Shown here piece by piece: positions 34,116-44,739 of a DNA stretch of 64,000 nt. A model generated the notes under the pieces. The model searched no databases and was not told the origin of the DNA. It worked only from the letters and a program-made list of their open reading frames with translations. Origin of the DNA: Vibrio syngnathi. Its GTDB lineage: Bacteria > Pseudomonadota > Gammaproteobacteria > Enterobacterales > Vibrionaceae. Where the stretch lies: contig NZ_CP017917.1 in NCBI RefSeq assembly GCF_002119525.1, positions 744,001 to 808,000 of the forward strand, read 5' to 3'. Numbering within the stretch: the first letter of the stretch is position 1; each line of letters begins with the position of its first letter. A program made the translations under genes and the position numbers.

Positions 34116-35994
34116 CTAGTATTTAAACAATTGAACTTGAGTATTCAACTGTTGAGCAATACCGCGCAACTCTTCAGACAAGTGACGAGAGTTATCAGCC
34201 TCAGTAGACATGTTTTCTGATACATCATTAACCAACTGAATATTCTTACTGACTTCACCGGTAACCGATCTTTGCTCAGAAGCTGCATTCGAAATATGTG
34301 AAGCCATCTCCGAGATCTGTTGAATCGATGTCGCGATCTCTTCCAATGCAATAGTCGCATTGTTTGCATCATCGACACTTGATTGCGCCAAGTCTTGGCT
34401 ACGTTGCATTGATTCAACCGCACTGACGCTGTTTTTCTGAAGAGTCTCGATCATTTCGCGAATCTCGTCTGTAGAGCTGTGAGTACGTTGAGAAAGCACA
34501 TGAACTTCATCTGCCAAAACCGCGACCTTGCTCACCCGCACGTGCCGCTTCAATCGCTGCGTTTAAGGCCAATAGGTTAGTTTGTTCTGCAATATCAGAA
34601 ATGGTTGATAGAATAGTGTTGATGTCTAACGCATTTTTCTCAACTTCTTGAATGATATCTGAAGCGTTCTCAACTTGTTGAGCAAGGCTAGTTATCGAAT
34701 CTTGGTTGCGAATGATGACTTGCTTACCTTGTTCACAATTCTCTGTTGAAATGATCGCTGAATCAGCCGTCATTTGCGCGTTGTTTGCTACTTCTTCTGC
34801 TGTTGCCGACATTTCATGTACGGCTGTAGCAATCTGATAAATTTCGTGAAGTTGGACTGATAGACCTTCACTTGTTTGACGAGCAACATTGGTACTAATT
34901 TCAGATTGCTGATTAAGCTGGTTTGAAGAGCCCGCAATATCACGCACTATCTCTTGAAGTTTTGCTATGAACGCGTTGACGTGATGCGCTAGGGTGCCAA
35001 TCTCGTCTTTACTATGAACAGCCATACGCTGTGTTAAGTCGCCGTCACCTTTGGACAATGCTTCCATTGCCGAGCTTAGTGCCGTTAATGGCGACAGTGC
35101 TTTCTTGATGATAAACATCGCAACAAATGCGATTACAGCAAGTTGTATTAGACCAAATATTACCGACTGACGAACTAATGAATAGTAAGAAGCAAAAGAG
35201 TGGTCTTCATCGATAACAACAGTGAAGTACCAGTCTGTATGAGGAACTTCCTGAGCAGAAAGAAGGGAGTCGGTACCTTTAATGGTTAGCTCTTCAAATT
35301 CTGGATTTTGCGCAAGTGATTTGATTGTCTGAGCAGAAAGGTTGTTTGAAATATTAGAAACAGGCTTTAGCGTTAGGCTACGGTCTCTATGGGCAACAAT
35401 GTTACCTTTACCATCGACAAGAAAAGCGTAAACACCAGGTTGCTCGATACTTACAATATCATTAATGAGAGTGTTTAAGTTCAGGTCTGCACCAATAACA
35501 CCAGAGAAACCGTTGGTATTGAATGGGCTTGCAATTGTTACCACTAGGTCATTCGTAGCCACATCAACATAGGGTTCAGTGACGACTGTTTGACCAGCCG
35601 CCATAGGCGCTTTGTACCAATCTCGAGTACGTGGGTCGTAGTCTTGCGGTACTGGCAAATCACCACCTAGAAGAAAGCGACCGTCAGAAAGCCCAGCGTA
35701 GGCAATTTGGAATTTACCAGCGCTCGTACTTTGAGTTAAATAGCTAGTTGGGTCATCGGTAAAAGTAAACGAATTTTTCGCTGCATTTACAACGTTGATT
35801 CGGCCTTCAATCCATTTTTCTATACCCGATACCGTTGTATCAGTTAGTGTATTTGAATACTGCTGAATGGAACGATAGGTTTCGTTGAGAAGTTGCTTAC
35901 CTGTTACATAAGTCTGAATCGTGGTCATCGCGAAAATAATGACAACAAACATCAATGTTAATTTGTTCTTGATTGAAATATTGCTAACACCCAT
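34116..35994 (-). pseudogene. Methyl-accepting chemotaxis protein, frameshifted at the signalling tip
   Basis: Two minus-strand frames make one chemoreceptor. The first (35994 to 34507) has a membrane segment, a periplasmic dCache domain (DPRTRDWYKAPM ... TEPYVDVATNDLVV, resembling the amino-acid-sensing motif), a second membrane segment near residues 275-300, HAMP, and the cytoplasmic domain up to EQGRGF. It then shifts and stops. The second (to 34116) resumes at ADEVHVLSQRTHSSTDEIREMIETL and reaches the C-terminus. The total is 1879 bases; adding 8 gives 629 whole codons, so an 8-base loss at about 34520-34532 would explain it. As written the tip that contacts CheA/CheW is broken. Confidence 0.85.
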
Positions 35995-36185
35995 TTACGG
36001 TACATCACTCTTTTAGAAATTTTCGAGAGAGTAGCAGTACGCCGTATTACCGTAAAGATATTTTATTACTGATTTTTATCAATAAATGAATAGTATAAAA
36101 ATGAGTTATAAATGGAAGTGACGAGAAAGGGTGATTTTCGAGGGTTTTAAGCTAAATGTTTAGTTTTTAGTTGCAAAATCAGCCA

Positions 36186-36220
36186 TTAAGGCCAATAGGT
36201 CACGAGACCATTAGCCTTTA
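36186..36220. terminator. Possible imperfect hairpin
   Basis: AAGGCCAATAGGTC and GACCATTAGCCTTT can pair with small mismatches around ACGA. It lies between the outer-membrane protein gene and the chemoreceptor gene, both on the minus strand. T-runs are short on either strand, so the role is uncertain. Confidence 0.35.
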
Positions 36221-36284
36221 AGTTACCGTTTAAACAATCGAATTTAACATTTGATCACTGATGGATCTTAAGTGTTGAATAGAC

Positions 36285-36809
36285 TTAAAAGCCAAATCGA
36301 GCTGACATTAAGAATTGGTGGCCGTAAGTACCGTTATTTCGAAGGTCAATACCTACTGAAAGCTGTTCTGTTGAGTGGAAGCGAGCCCCTACACCGACAA
36401 TTGAACTCGTGTCGTCGCTGTCGACGAGTTGACCAAGGCGGGCGTTAACTTCAATGTTTGACAGCAACCAAGCTCTTAAACCAATATTGATTTCAGTTTT
36501 AATGTGGTTACCATCATTACGTTCGATATTGTGCAGTAACATCTGTCCAGTAATATCAGCCAACTGATTAATTGGGCCGTTGAACCCCATACCTACAGCC
36601 GCATCCCAATCCCCTTCAAACTCAGAATCGATTCGAGCAACAAAGTGTGAGTTTTGAGTGAACATTGTTGTGACTTCGCCACCAAATGTACTAGGGCTAA
36701 TACCTGTGCGCAGCTCAAATGTATTGTAGTTAAAGTTGTTTGCATACGCAGAGAATGAACACAGTGTAACCAACCCTAAAAGGACCGTCTTGTTTGCGCT
36801 ACCTAGCAT
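36285..36809 (-). CDS. Small outer-membrane beta-barrel-like protein
   Basis: A 174-residue protein with a signal peptide (cleavage near S-A-Y-A-N) and alternating polar/hydrophobic segments ending in a C-terminal aromatic (MSARFGF), the mark of a BAM-inserted beta-barrel. About eight strands fit the length. No named family is recognised. GGAGTCACC precedes the ATG. It stands alone on the minus strand between the chemoreceptor and YgiW-like genes. Confidence 0.65.
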   Translation of the reverse strand: MLGSANKTVLLGLVTLCSFSAYANNFNYNTFELRTGISPSTFGGEVTTMFTQNSHFVARIDSEFEGDWDAAVGMGFNGPINQLADITGQMLLHNIERNDGNHIKTEINIGLRAWLLSNIEVNARLGQLVDSDDTSSIVGVGARFHSTEQLSVGIDLRNNGTYGHQFLMSARFGF

Positions 36810-36849
36810 GGTGACTCCATATTAATTATATTTTTCGGCATTATAATGC

Positions 36850-36872
36850 AAAAAAGCCTGCAATATGCAGGC
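36850..36872 (-). terminator. Terminator of the YgiW-type gene
   Basis: GCCTGCA (36856-36862) and TGCAGGC (36866-36872) with a 3-base loop; on the minus strand a run of six T follows. Confidence 0.85.
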
Positions 36873-36921
36873 CATTTGTTATAAATCATGTCTTATAAGT
36901 CGACGGTACGGAGTTTGTATC

Positions 36922-37308
36922 TTACAAAACTTGAATATGATCTACTTCGATCTCTGGCGTTTTACCACCTTCGTATTCGCCAAATATACGAACTTTTGTA
37001 TCTGCGGTGAGCGGTTGCGCTAGAAGGATATCGTCATCCAGCTCGATTTGAATTTCACTCTGACCATCAGAGAATACGAACGTATCGTTCTTTAGTTGAC
37101 GAACAATCTTGCCATCTACGATTGCTTCTTGCTCTGCGAACATGCTGGTGTCTGCTAGTAGAGTCGCAACTGAAACGGTTTCAATCGGTCCCGTGTACGC
37201 AATAGCGCTCTGATGCTTGTGGTTACTGTCGCTGTGATGGTCACTAGCCATTGCGAAAGTAGGAGCGAGGATAATAGTAGATGCGATCGCTAATACAGTT
37301 TTTTTCAT
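36922..37308 (-). CDS. YgiW/YdeI family stress-tolerance OB-fold protein
   Basis: A 128-residue periplasmic protein with a signal peptide, a His-rich start of the mature chain (SDHHSDSNHKH) and a bacterial OB-fold domain (YTGPIETVSVATLLADTSMFAEQEAIVDGKIVRQLKNDTFVFSDGQSEIQIELDDD). YgiW/YdeI proteins are linked to oxidative, acid and antimicrobial-peptide stress. The His cluster might bind metal, which is not typical of the family. Two GAAACGTTT repeats just upstream may be an operator. Confidence 0.85.
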   Translation of the reverse strand: MKKTVLAIASTIILAPTFAMASDHHSDSNHKHQSAIAYTGPIETVSVATLLADTSMFAEQEAIVDGKIVRQLKNDTFVFSDGQSEIQIELDDDILLAQPLTADTKVRIFGEYEGGKTPEIEVDHIQVL

Positions 37309-37336
37309 GGTGAATCCCTTAATGTTGTTTTTATTA

Positions 37337-37365
37337 GAAACGTTTTTCTTAATTTGAAACGTTTC
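37337..37365. promoter_or_regulatory. Paired GAAACGTTT operator-like repeats
   Basis: GAAACGTTTTTC at 37337 and the perfect palindrome GAAACGTTTC at 37356 are 19 bases apart, about 30-55 bases upstream of the YgiW-type start. A central CG in an A/T-flanked palindrome resembles LacI-family operators, but no such regulator is encoded nearby. Confidence 0.4.
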
Positions 37366-37570
37366 TTTTCGTGAGTGCGCTTATTTTGTTTGTAAGCTTC
37401 GTTTCTATGGAGCTATTAAACAACACTGGGGTTGAATCCAGAGTGAGTAACACATTCATTTTCCATTCATTTTATTGAGCATCTACACGACAATGACGTT
37501 AAGATGGAAGCAGAGAAATATTGCCCATAGCTATAAATTGAAAATTAAGAAATAAAGGATTTAAGTACAG

Positions 37571-39037
37571 ATGCGATCACCGTTAAACGCCCTTATGGTT
37601 CAAGGGACAACGTCAGATGCCGGAAAAAGTGTTTTGGTGGCAGGTTTATGCCGTGTTTTAGCAAGGAAAGGCATCAAAGTGGCACCTTTTAAGCCACAAA
37701 ATATGGCGCTAAATAGCGCAGTGACAAAAGATGGTGGCGAAATTGGTCGTGCTCAAGCGGTTCAGGCACAAGCTTGTAATATTGAGCCTACCGTTCATAT
37801 GAATCCTGTATTGCTAAAACCCAATTCAGATACGGGTGCGCAAGTGATTCTACAAGGAAGAGCACTGACGAATATGGAAGCGACCGGATATCACGACTAC
37901 AAGAAAGTCGCGATGAATTCGGTTATCGATTCGTTTGATCGACTTTCCGAAGAATACCAAAGCGTGATGATTGAAGGTGCGGGCAGCCCTGCAGAGATCA
38001 ATCTTCGAGAAAACGATATCGCGAACATGGGCTTTGCTGAAAAGGCAGACATCCCAGTGATCATCGTTGCTGATATTGATCGTGGCGGCGTTTTTGCACA
38101 CCTCTACGGCACATTAGCTTTATTATCTGAATCTGAACAAGCGCGCGTAAAAGGCTTTGTGATAAACCGTTTTAGAGGCGATATTGCGCTTCTACAATCT
38201 GGTTTAGACTGGCTAGAAGAGAAAACAGGTAAGCCAGTGATAGGGGTTTTGCCTTATCTACATGGTTTTAACTTAGAGGCGGAGGATGCGATAACCTCTG
38301 CTCAAGAGTCTGATGGAGAAGCTAAACTCAAGGTTGTGGTGCCAGTACTAACTCGAATCAGTAACCATACAGACTTTGACGCTCTGCGACTTAACCCGTC
38401 GATTGATTTACGTTACGTAGGCAAAGGCGAGCGCCTGAACAACGCTGATTTGATTGTATTGCCGGGAACAAAATCGGTAAGAGCCGATTTGGAATACCTA
38501 AAACAGCAAGGTTGGGATAAAGATATTCAGCGTCATCTTCGCTTGGGCGGGAAAGTGATGGGTATTTGTGGCGGTTATCAGATGCTAGGGAATATCATCC
38601 ACGACCCAGATGGCGTTGAAGGGAAACCTGGAAGCAGTGAAGGGTTGGGGTATCTTGATACTGAAACGACACTAACACAGCAGAAAACTTTAACCAATGT
38701 GTGTGGAACCATGACACTTGATGGCAAAACTGCACAAGTAAAAGGGTATGAAATCCACGTAGGTAGGACTGATGTCAATGAAACGGTATTACCGGTTCAG
38801 TTAGAATCTGGCAGTGTTGATGGTGCTGTGAATCAAGATAATTCAATTTTTGGTACTTACCTGCATGGCGTATTCGATAACAGTGATGCATTGTCGCTTA
38901 TTTGCGAATGGGCAGGCGCCAATGATGTGACAGCGATTGACCATGAACAGCTTAAAGAGTTGGGTATCAATCGAATCGCTGATGCCATCGAAGATCACTT
39001 GAACCTTGACCTGATTTGGCCTGAATTAACAGCTTAG
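37571..39037 (+). CDS. cobQ: Cobyric acid synthase
   Basis: A 488-residue glutamine-dependent amidotransferase of late cobalamin synthesis, which amidates four side chains of adenosylcobyrinate diamide. The N-terminal synthetase domain has the P-loop-like [16 protein letters not shown], and the C-terminal GATase domain has the nucleophile Cys in [10 protein letters not shown] with a His near GTYLHGVFD. It sits directly before modABC, 49 bases from modA, but shares no obvious pathway with it. No cobalamin riboswitch was seen upstream. Confidence 0.93.
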   Translation: MRSPLNALMVQGTTSDAGKSVLVAGLCRVLARKGIKVAPFKPQNMALNSAVTKDGGEIGRAQAVQAQACNIEPTVHMNPVLLKPNSDTGAQVILQGRALTNMEATGYHDYKKVAMNSVIDSFDRLSEEYQSVMIEGAGSPAEINLRENDIANMGFAEKADIPVIIVADIDRGGVFAHLYGTLALLSESEQARVKGFVINRFRGDIALLQSGLDWLEEKTGKPVIGVLPYLHGFNLEAEDAITSAQESDGEAKLKVVVPVLTRISNHTDFDALRLNPSIDLRYVGKGERLNNADLIVLPGTKSVRADLEYLKQQGWDKDIQRHLRLGGKVMGICGGYQMLGNIIHDPDGVEGKPGSSEGLGYLDTETTLTQQKTLTNVCGTMTLDGKTAQVKGYEIHVGRTDVNETVLPVQLESGSVDGAVNQDNSIFGTYLHGVFDNSDALSLICEWAGANDVTAIDHEQLKELGINRIADAIEDHLNLDLIWPELTA

Positions 39038-39085
39038 GCCGCAACTTAGAAGTTAGCTCAAGAATTTAAACGAACAATAGATTAA

Positions 39086-39853
39086 ATGAGAATAATGAAA
39101 AAACGAGTCATCCTTTTAACTATCGTCTTAGTTTCAGCACTGAGTTCTACTCATCTTTTGGCTGCTGAAAAACTACGAGTTTATGCTGCATCGTCGATGA
39201 CGAACGCGGTTAACTTGTTGGTTGAAGAGTTTGAGAAAGATCATTCTGTCGATGTTATTCCAGTGTATGCGAGCACGTCGTCTTTGGTGCGCCAAATCGA
39301 ACGAGGTGCGCCAGCAGACATTTTTATCTCGGCAAACGAAAAATGGATGACGCATTTAGTCGATCGCCAATTGGTTTCTAGTGACAATGTCACAAACTTG
39401 TGCGAAAACGAACTCGTGTTAATTTCCCCGAAAGAGACGCCAATATCTTTGGACCTCTCAAACGGTGACCAATGGGCTAAACTTCTAATGAATGAAAGAC
39501 TTGCAGTTGGCAACACCATGTCGGTTCCTGCGGGTATCTATGCGAAAGAAGCGCTAGAAACGTTAGGTGTATGGGACGATGTGAAGACTCGATTGGCACC
39601 AAGTAACAATGTACGTATGGCATTGGCTTTGGTGGAGCGTAGTGAAGCTAAGCTTGGCATTGTCTACAAAACAGATGCGTTGCTTTCTAAAGAAGTGAAC
39701 CTAGTGTCGACGTTCCCATCAGATTTACATACGTCAATACGTTACCCTGTAGCGAAATTGAGCGATAAAGTCGTCGCAGAACAGTTCTATACTTTCCTAA
39801 AGAGCGAAAAAGCGAAGGACACCTTGAACAGTTTTGGATTTGAAGTGCGTTAA
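39086..39853 (+). CDS. modA: Molybdate ABC transporter substrate-binding protein ModA
   Basis: A 255-residue periplasmic protein with signal peptide and the oxyanion-binding pattern of ModA: YAASSMTNAVNLLVEEFEK, STSSLVRQIERGAPADIFISANEKWM and VPAGIYAKEALETLGVWDD. It captures molybdate (or tungstate) for ModBC. ATG 39095, three codons later, is an equally good start. The modB ATG follows immediately after the stop codon. Confidence 0.93.
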   Translation: MRIMKKRVILLTIVLVSALSSTHLLAAEKLRVYAASSMTNAVNLLVEEFEKDHSVDVIPVYASTSSLVRQIERGAPADIFISANEKWMTHLVDRQLVSSDNVTNLCENELVLISPKETPISLDLSNGDQWAKLLMNERLAVGNTMSVPAGIYAKEALETLGVWDDVKTRLAPSNNVRMALALVERSEAKLGIVYKTDALLSKEVNLVSTFPSDLHTSIRYPVAKLSDKVVAEQFYTFLKSEKAKDTLNSFGFEVR

Positions 39854-40552
39854 ATGATGTATCTATCGGAATACGAATACCAAGCCTTAATGCTGAGCTT
39901 GAAAGTCGCTGGGTTTGCCATCTTATGGCTTATTCCTATCGGTATCGGCTTAGCGTGGTTGCTTGCTAAAAAACAATTTGTGGGCAAAAGCATTGTAGAG
40001 AGTATTGTCCATTTGCCTTTGGTGCTTCCACCCGTGGTTATTGGTTATTTGTTGCTAGTGTTGATGGGCAGACAAGGCGTTATTGGCTCTTGGCTTAATG
40101 ACGTGTTTGGTATTGTATTCAGTTTTAGCTGGAAGGGCGCTGTTCTAGCGTGTGTGGTCGTAGCGTTGCCTCTGATGGTACGTTCTATACGACTGAGCTT
40201 AGAAACCGTAGACAGTAAACTTGAAGAGGCCGCAGCTACATTGGGCGCTTCACCTCTTCGTGTGTTTTTTACCATCACTTTACCTCTGATGATCCCAGGG
40301 ATCATTACTGGCACCATGCTTTCATTTGCAAGAAGTCTGGGTGAATTTGGTGCGACCATCAGCTTCGTTTCCAATATCCCTGGAGAAACTCAAACCATTC
40401 CTTTAGCCATGTATACCTTTATTGAAACCCCTGGAGCTGAAATGGAAGCGGCTCGTTTGTGTGTCATTTCTATAGTGATCGCACTGAGTTCACTGATGCT
40501 TTCTGAATGGCTCAACAAAAAGTCAGCAAAACGTTTGGGGGGTAACGCATGA
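39854..40552 (+). CDS. modB: Molybdate ABC transporter permease ModB
   Basis: A 232-residue inner-membrane permease with five to six helices. The EAA-type loop is visible as [28 protein letters not shown], the contact to the ATPase, followed by [33 protein letters not shown], highly typical of ModB. It abuts modA and overlaps modC by four bases. Confidence 0.95.
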   Translation: MMYLSEYEYQALMLSLKVAGFAILWLIPIGIGLAWLLAKKQFVGKSIVESIVHLPLVLPPVVIGYLLLVLMGRQGVIGSWLNDVFGIVFSFSWKGAVLACVVVALPLMVRSIRLSLETVDSKLEEAAATLGASPLRVFFTITLPLMIPGIITGTMLSFARSLGEFGATISFVSNIPGETQTIPLAMYTFIETPGAEMEAARLCVISIVIALSSLMLSEWLNKKSAKRLGGNA

Positions 40553-41664
40553 GTCGCATGAGCGCTTTGGTCCTCCAATATCAGCAACAGCTTGGTGAAA
40601 CGTTTTTTGATATTGACTTGGAATTACCGAGTACTGGTATTACGGCAATTTTCGGTCGTTCTGGTGCAGGTAAAACCTCACTTATCAATGCCATTAGTGG
40701 CCTTAAACAGCCAGATAAGGGCTTGATCAGCGTATCGGGAACTACTTTGTTCGATAGTGATAAGGGCATTAACTTGCCGACTCACAAACGCAATGTCGGG
40801 TATGTATTCCAAGAATCACGATTGTTTCCGCACATGAAGGTGTCAGGCAATCTTAAATATGGCATCAAAGACTTCGATAAAACGCATTTCGATCAGATTG
40901 TCTCCTTGTTATCTCTCGGTCTATTGCTAGACCGTTACCCAGCACGTTTGTCGGGTGGTGAGAAGCAACGAGTGGCGATTGGACGTGCTTTGTTGTCTAA
41001 GCCCAGCATTCTATTGATGGATGAGCCATTGGCGTCTTTGGACTTACCTCGTAAGCGTGAAGTAATGCCGTTTCTGGAAAACTTATCTGAAACCGTCCAA
41101 ATACCGATTATCTATGTTACTCATAGCCTCAATGAAATATTACGCTTGGCAAATCACCTTGTGATCATTGATCAAGGCAAAGTTATTTCATCGGGGATGA
41201 CGGAAGAGGTATGGGCATCGAGAGCCATGCAACCGTGGCAATCTTTTTCAGAGCAAAGCTCGTTGTTTGAAGCGACATTAACGGAACATAATGATGATTA
41301 TGCGTTGTCACGTCTAACGTTAGGTAAATCAACGTCACTTTGGGTTCAAAAGGTGTCGAGCGAGCTTGGCACTACGGTAAGGCTGCAAGTGAGGGCAAAT
41401 GATGTCTCTATCACGCTACAGCAGCCGCAAGGCACTTCGATACGTAATATCCTTCCTGTCACTATTAAAAGGGTAGAGACGCACCAGCAAGGCTCGAATA
41501 AGCAGAGTGTCGCTGTCGAGTTAGAACTTGAGGCCGGATGCTACCTATGGGCAACTATTACATTGTGGGCGCTGGATGAGCTGAATTTAGAAATTGGACA
41601 ACGTGTCTACGCACAAATTAAAGGCGTGAGTGTCGCGCAAAGAGATATCGCGATAACGCACTAA
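40549..41664 (+). CDS. modC: Molybdate ABC transporter ATP-binding protein ModC
   Basis: A 371-residue ATPase: Walker A ([10 protein letters not shown]), signature (LSGGEKQR), Walker B ([11 protein letters not shown]), H-loop (THSLNE), and a C-terminal MOP/TOBE regulatory domain (about 290-365; [24 protein letters not shown]). It drives molybdate import and can sense molybdate through the C-terminal domain. It overlaps modB by ATGA. No ModE-type operator was recognised. Confidence 0.95.
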   Translation: MSRMSALVLQYQQQLGETFFDIDLELPSTGITAIFGRSGAGKTSLINAISGLKQPDKGLISVSGTTLFDSDKGINLPTHKRNVGYVFQESRLFPHMKVSGNLKYGIKDFDKTHFDQIVSLLSLGLLLDRYPARLSGGEKQRVAIGRALLSKPSILLMDEPLASLDLPRKREVMPFLENLSETVQIPIIYVTHSLNEILRLANHLVIIDQGKVISSGMTEEVWASRAMQPWQSFSEQSSLFEATLTEHNDDYALSRLTLGKSTSLWVQKVSSELGTTVRLQVRANDVSITLQQPQGTSIRNILPVTIKRVETHQQGSNKQSVAVELELEAGCYLWATITLWALDELNLEIGQRVYAQIKGVSVAQRDIAITH

Positions 41665-42023
41665 GTTCATGCACTAAGTTCATGCAGCAAGCTCATGCGA
41701 TAAGATATTCAGATCTAGCGGTAATACATTAAGATCCCACGACGTACCTGGTTTTTGGTTTCATTTTAGAACGGGTGAAACTCGATCTTGATTCTGTGAC
41801 TCGATCTTGATTCCATAAATGACTACATGCGTCATTTTATAGGGTGTAACTGCCAGTTCTGCGTCATACTATATGAGTGTGTATGTATATTTTCGTGCGA
41901 TGATAAAAGTTAGAATTATAAGAGCCACAATGAGAACCCCTGCACTAACAAGAACCCAGACGTTACGTTCGAATAATAGAAGAAGCGAGCAGAAAAAGAA
42001 CGTATAGAAAAAGCTGCAGGTAC
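41665..42023. other. Non-coding stretch after modC
   Basis: Just after the stop, three short direct repeats of TTCATGCA/CTCATGCG type occur (41666-41700), then two copies of ACTCGATCTTGATTC-like sequence (41779-41815). The rest is AT-rich. A minus-strand frame at about 41876-42005 encodes a hydrophobic stretch but has no start codon, so I do not call it. Confidence 0.5.
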
Positions 42024-42057
42024 AAAAAAGCCGCATGTTTTAAATAACATACGGCTT
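42024..42057 (-). terminator. Terminator of the 42111-42548 gene
   Basis: AAGCCGCATGTT and AACATACGGCTT pair with one mismatch around a 6-base loop; a run of T follows on the minus strand. Confidence 0.8.
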
Positions 42058-42110
42058 AATCATTAAGTTTTCGTTAAGCATTCAACCTAAATTTAGGTGC
42101 TCTAAATGGC

Positions 42111-42548
42111 TTAGCGGATGAAAACTTCTTTGAAATCACGCTTCAAGATAGCATCACGGCGCGCTTTCTTGATTTGCTTAGCCATGTCTTTTACACAGTT
42201 ATGTAAAATTTGGTCAAGCAGTTGAGCTCGGTACTCTTCTTTTTCTTCATCAGACATGCCTTCTGGAAGTTTAAGAGTAGGGAACTCCTCCATCATGTTT
42301 ACGCCAGCGAAAGCTTGGCTAACAGAGATTAGAGCGTGGAATTGCTCAAAGTTGTCCAAAACATTTTGTGCGCTTGCTGGAAGGCTGCTCCAAGTTTCAC
42401 GCACTGCTTCTTCAGACACTTCGTGAATAGAAGTAACCATGTTGTGCATCTCTTTAGGCACTTCATCAAATTCGATAACTTGGCGAAGCTCTGGTGAGAT
42501 AGTGGTTAAATCGATTTCTTGTACTTCGTTGTTTGTAGCGTCTGACAT
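42111..42548 (-). CDS. Conserved Vibrio-type cytoplasmic protein (possibly DUF3069)
   Basis: A 145-residue, highly acidic and helical protein without signal peptide or membrane segment. It ends with a basic helix (KQIKKARRDAILKRDFKEVF). From memory it resembles DUF3069 proteins of Vibrio and relatives, but I am not certain. An AAAGAG site precedes the ATG. It has its own terminator and is divergent from the REC-GGDEF gene at 42680. No function can be assigned. Confidence 0.7.
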   Translation of the reverse strand: MSDATNNEVQEIDLTTISPELRQVIEFDEVPKEMHNMVTSIHEVSEEAVRETWSSLPASAQNVLDNFEQFHALISVSQAFAGVNMMEEFPTLKLPEGMSDEEKEEYRAQLLDQILHNCVKDMAKQIKKARRDAILKRDFKEVFIR

Positions 42549-42679
42549 AGTATTTCTCTTTAAAAAGAAACAATGCTAAAAAGATCTGTAAAAAAGTCAA
42601 TATAATATAGAGATTAGGGCATGATTTAAGCCCAAATTTGAGCTACTTTGAATATTCAACACTAGATAAAGGTGATGTG

Positions 42680-43651
42680 ATGATAGAAAAGGGATCTTCG
42701 ATGCGCATATTGCTAGTTGATGACGTTCAACTGGATAGGATGCAACTCGCTATTCGACTCAAGCAACTGGGTCATGTTGTAGAAGCTGTTGGTAGCGGAA
42801 AAGAAGCCCTGAATGTTTATTCTGATTTTGACCCTGAACTCGTGTTACTGGATATCAGCATGCCAGACATGGATGGTTTTGAGGTCGCTAACGAAGTTCG
42901 TCGGCAATTCCCAGAATGGGTTCCGATCATCTTTTTGAGCGGTCATGAAGAGCCTGAAATGATCGCAAAAGCGATAGATGCCGGCGGCGATGACTATTTG
43001 ATCAAACCGGTAAATAAAGTTGTTTTGAACTCTAAGTTGATTGCGATGCAGCGTATTGCGCACATGAGACGAGAGTTAAAACAGAGTACCGCCAAACTCG
43101 AAGAGCTGAATATTTTGCTGCAACAACAAGCCAACGAAGACGGCCTAACCAAATTATACAACCGTCGATATATGGATACTAAGCTTGAAGAGAGCATTGC
43201 GTGGCACGGACGACGTAATATATCCATGACCGTCATACTACTCGATGTTGACTTCTTTAAGCCTTACAACGATAACTATGGCCATATTCAAGGGGATAAG
43301 TGCCTGCAAGGGCTTGCCAATACTTTGAAAGAGCTCTTTGTTCGAGCTGGAGAGTTTGTTGGACGTTACGGCGGTGAAGAGTTCGTCATCATTCTGAGTG
43401 ATACCGACAGCTCCGCGGCTAATTTACAGGCCAATCGTGTAAAAGAAGCACTGCATCAAATGAACTACGTCCATGACTACTCAGCAGTGTCTGACAGAGT
43501 GACAGCGTCACAAGGCGTATTGTCATTCGTGCCTGAAGGTGGTGAGGCTATCGCTTCTATTTACGAAAAGGTTGACCAAGCACTGTATCAGGCCAAGCAA
43601 AGCGGAAGAAATACCTACATACAACGCGATATTATGGAGCTTGAGCAATAG
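42680..43651 (+). CDS. Response regulator with GGDEF domain (diguanylate cyclase)
   Basis: About 323 residues: a receiver domain (MRILLVDDVQLDRMQL; phospho-acceptor Asp in LVLLDISMPDMDGF; Lys in DDYLIKPVNK), a short coiled linker (about 125-150), then a GGDEF domain (LTKLYNRRYMD; YGGEEFVIIL). The active-site motif is intact, so it should make c-di-GMP when phosphorylated. The inhibitory site reads RAGE instead of RxxD five residues before GGEEF, so feedback inhibition may be weak. ATG 42680 is favoured by AAAGG upstream; 42701 is an alternative. No partner kinase is adjacent. Confidence 0.88.
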   Translation: MIEKGSSMRILLVDDVQLDRMQLAIRLKQLGHVVEAVGSGKEALNVYSDFDPELVLLDISMPDMDGFEVANEVRRQFPEWVPIIFLSGHEEPEMIAKAIDAGGDDYLIKPVNKVVLNSKLIAMQRIAHMRRELKQSTAKLEELNILLQQQANEDGLTKLYNRRYMDTKLEESIAWHGRRNISMTVILLDVDFFKPYNDNYGHIQGDKCLQGLANTLKELFVRAGEFVGRYGGEEFVIILSDTDSSAANLQANRVKEALHQMNYVHDYSAVSDRVTASQGVLSFVPEGGEAIASIYEKVDQALYQAKQSGRNTYIQRDIMELEQ

Positions 43652-43716
43652 TTGACGAGCTTCGGTAGTAACCTGAATTATACTTCTAGTAGCTTGTAAG
43701 CCAGGAAGTGACTTAA

Positions 43717-44739
43717 GTGATAAAAGAAATGCAGCATTCCAAGTCATTCGTCATGACTAACTCAAACAAAGGTCTTGTATTAACTCTGTTTGTTTCCGTG
43801 TGTCCAACCGCTGTTAACGCAGCTTCGCTCTCTGAATTGGTCAGAAAAGACATTGAACAAACCTTCGCAACGAGTGTTTTGCTCAATGATACGGATGTGT
43901 TTACCTTTGGCATAAATAATTTTGATCCCAACAAAGTCTTTAGTTTGGACAATGAAGATATTGGCTCTAATGACTCAGTAAGTCGCCGACAAAATATCGC
44001 GTCCCTCAGCCTTCCTTATACCTTTAAAGTGCCAAGTTATATTGAAGACAACCATCAAGAAGTAACACTTCGTTTATCTGCGTTGCGGATAGAGAAGGAT
44101 GTTCAATATGCCAGTTCAACGATAAGCGACTTTCAAAAAGAGTCTGTTGTTTCTGGTTACGTTGAGTATGCGAACGTATCCCAGTTGAACGAATACTGGA
44201 GTTTTAGTTCTGCAATTGGTAACCATATTTCCTATTATCGAAACGATTTTGAATATCGTTCTTCGTTGCTTGCACCTATTCAAGGTCAACTGGATGGTCT
44301 TTATCTGAACACGGATGCTTGGGCATACATAATAGAGCCTAAGATAAAGTTGATGTTTGAAGATAAGAATGACTGGGGTAAATATAAACTCAGTACCAGT
44401 TGGCATTACTTTAATGGTGTCGGTTGGGGAGAAGCCAATAACGGTAATATTGGTCACCCAGAAGGTTGGTACATAGCAAATGAAGCTAAGATCTTCTATG
44501 ACTTAGTTCGTTGGGACAAAAACATCACATCCATGTATTCGAGTATAAGAAGAATAGATATTGGTGGTGACACTGTAGCGTCTATGGGTACTACGGCTTA
44601 CTACGAAGCTAGTGTAGGTTGGTTGCTTAACCCTAATCTGTTTAATGACTGGGTCGACAATGTAGGAATAGGGTTTACTATCAATTACGGAAGCAGTTTG
44701 AAAGGAGGGAGCTTAGTCATCTTCTTTAACCAAGACTAG
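43717..44739 (+). CDS. Solitary outer-membrane autotransporter-like beta-barrel protein
   Basis: A 340-residue protein with a signal peptide (cleavage near V-N-A-A-S) and a long series of amphipathic strands ending in an aromatic-rich tail (GSLVIFFNQD). It matches the Vibrio family known as solitary outer-membrane autotransporter beta-barrel domain proteins (PF11557) by overall pattern. It has no passenger domain. The GTG at 43717 is the first start; internal ATGs at 43729 or 43753 would also leave a signal peptide. It may be co-transcribed with the REC-GGDEF gene 65 bases upstream. Confidence 0.75.
   Translation: MIKEMQHSKSFVMTNSNKGLVLTLFVSVCPTAVNAASLSELVRKDIEQTFATSVLLNDTDVFTFGINNFDPNKVFSLDNEDIGSNDSVSRRQNIASLSLPYTFKVPSYIEDNHQEVTLRLSALRIEKDVQYASSTISDFQKESVVSGYVEYANVSQLNEYWSFSSAIGNHISYYRNDFEYRSSLLAPIQGQLDGLYLNTDAWAYIIEPKIKLMFEDKNDWGKYKLSTSWHYFNGVGWGEANNGNIGHPEGWYIANEAKIFYDLVRWDKNITSMYSSIRRIDIGGDTVASMGTTAYYEASVGWLLNPNLFNDWVDNVGIGFTINYGSSLKGGSLVIFFNQD

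Noticed and set aside
37309..37570. Cobalamin riboswitch ahead of cobQ
   Set aside because: The region is short and AT-rich and shows no recognisable B12-box sequence.
41876..42005. Minus-strand frame encoding a hydrophobic, membrane-helix-like peptide
   Set aside because: It has no ATG, GTG or TTG start with a ribosome-binding site before the hydrophobic part, and AT-rich DNA easily yields such frames.
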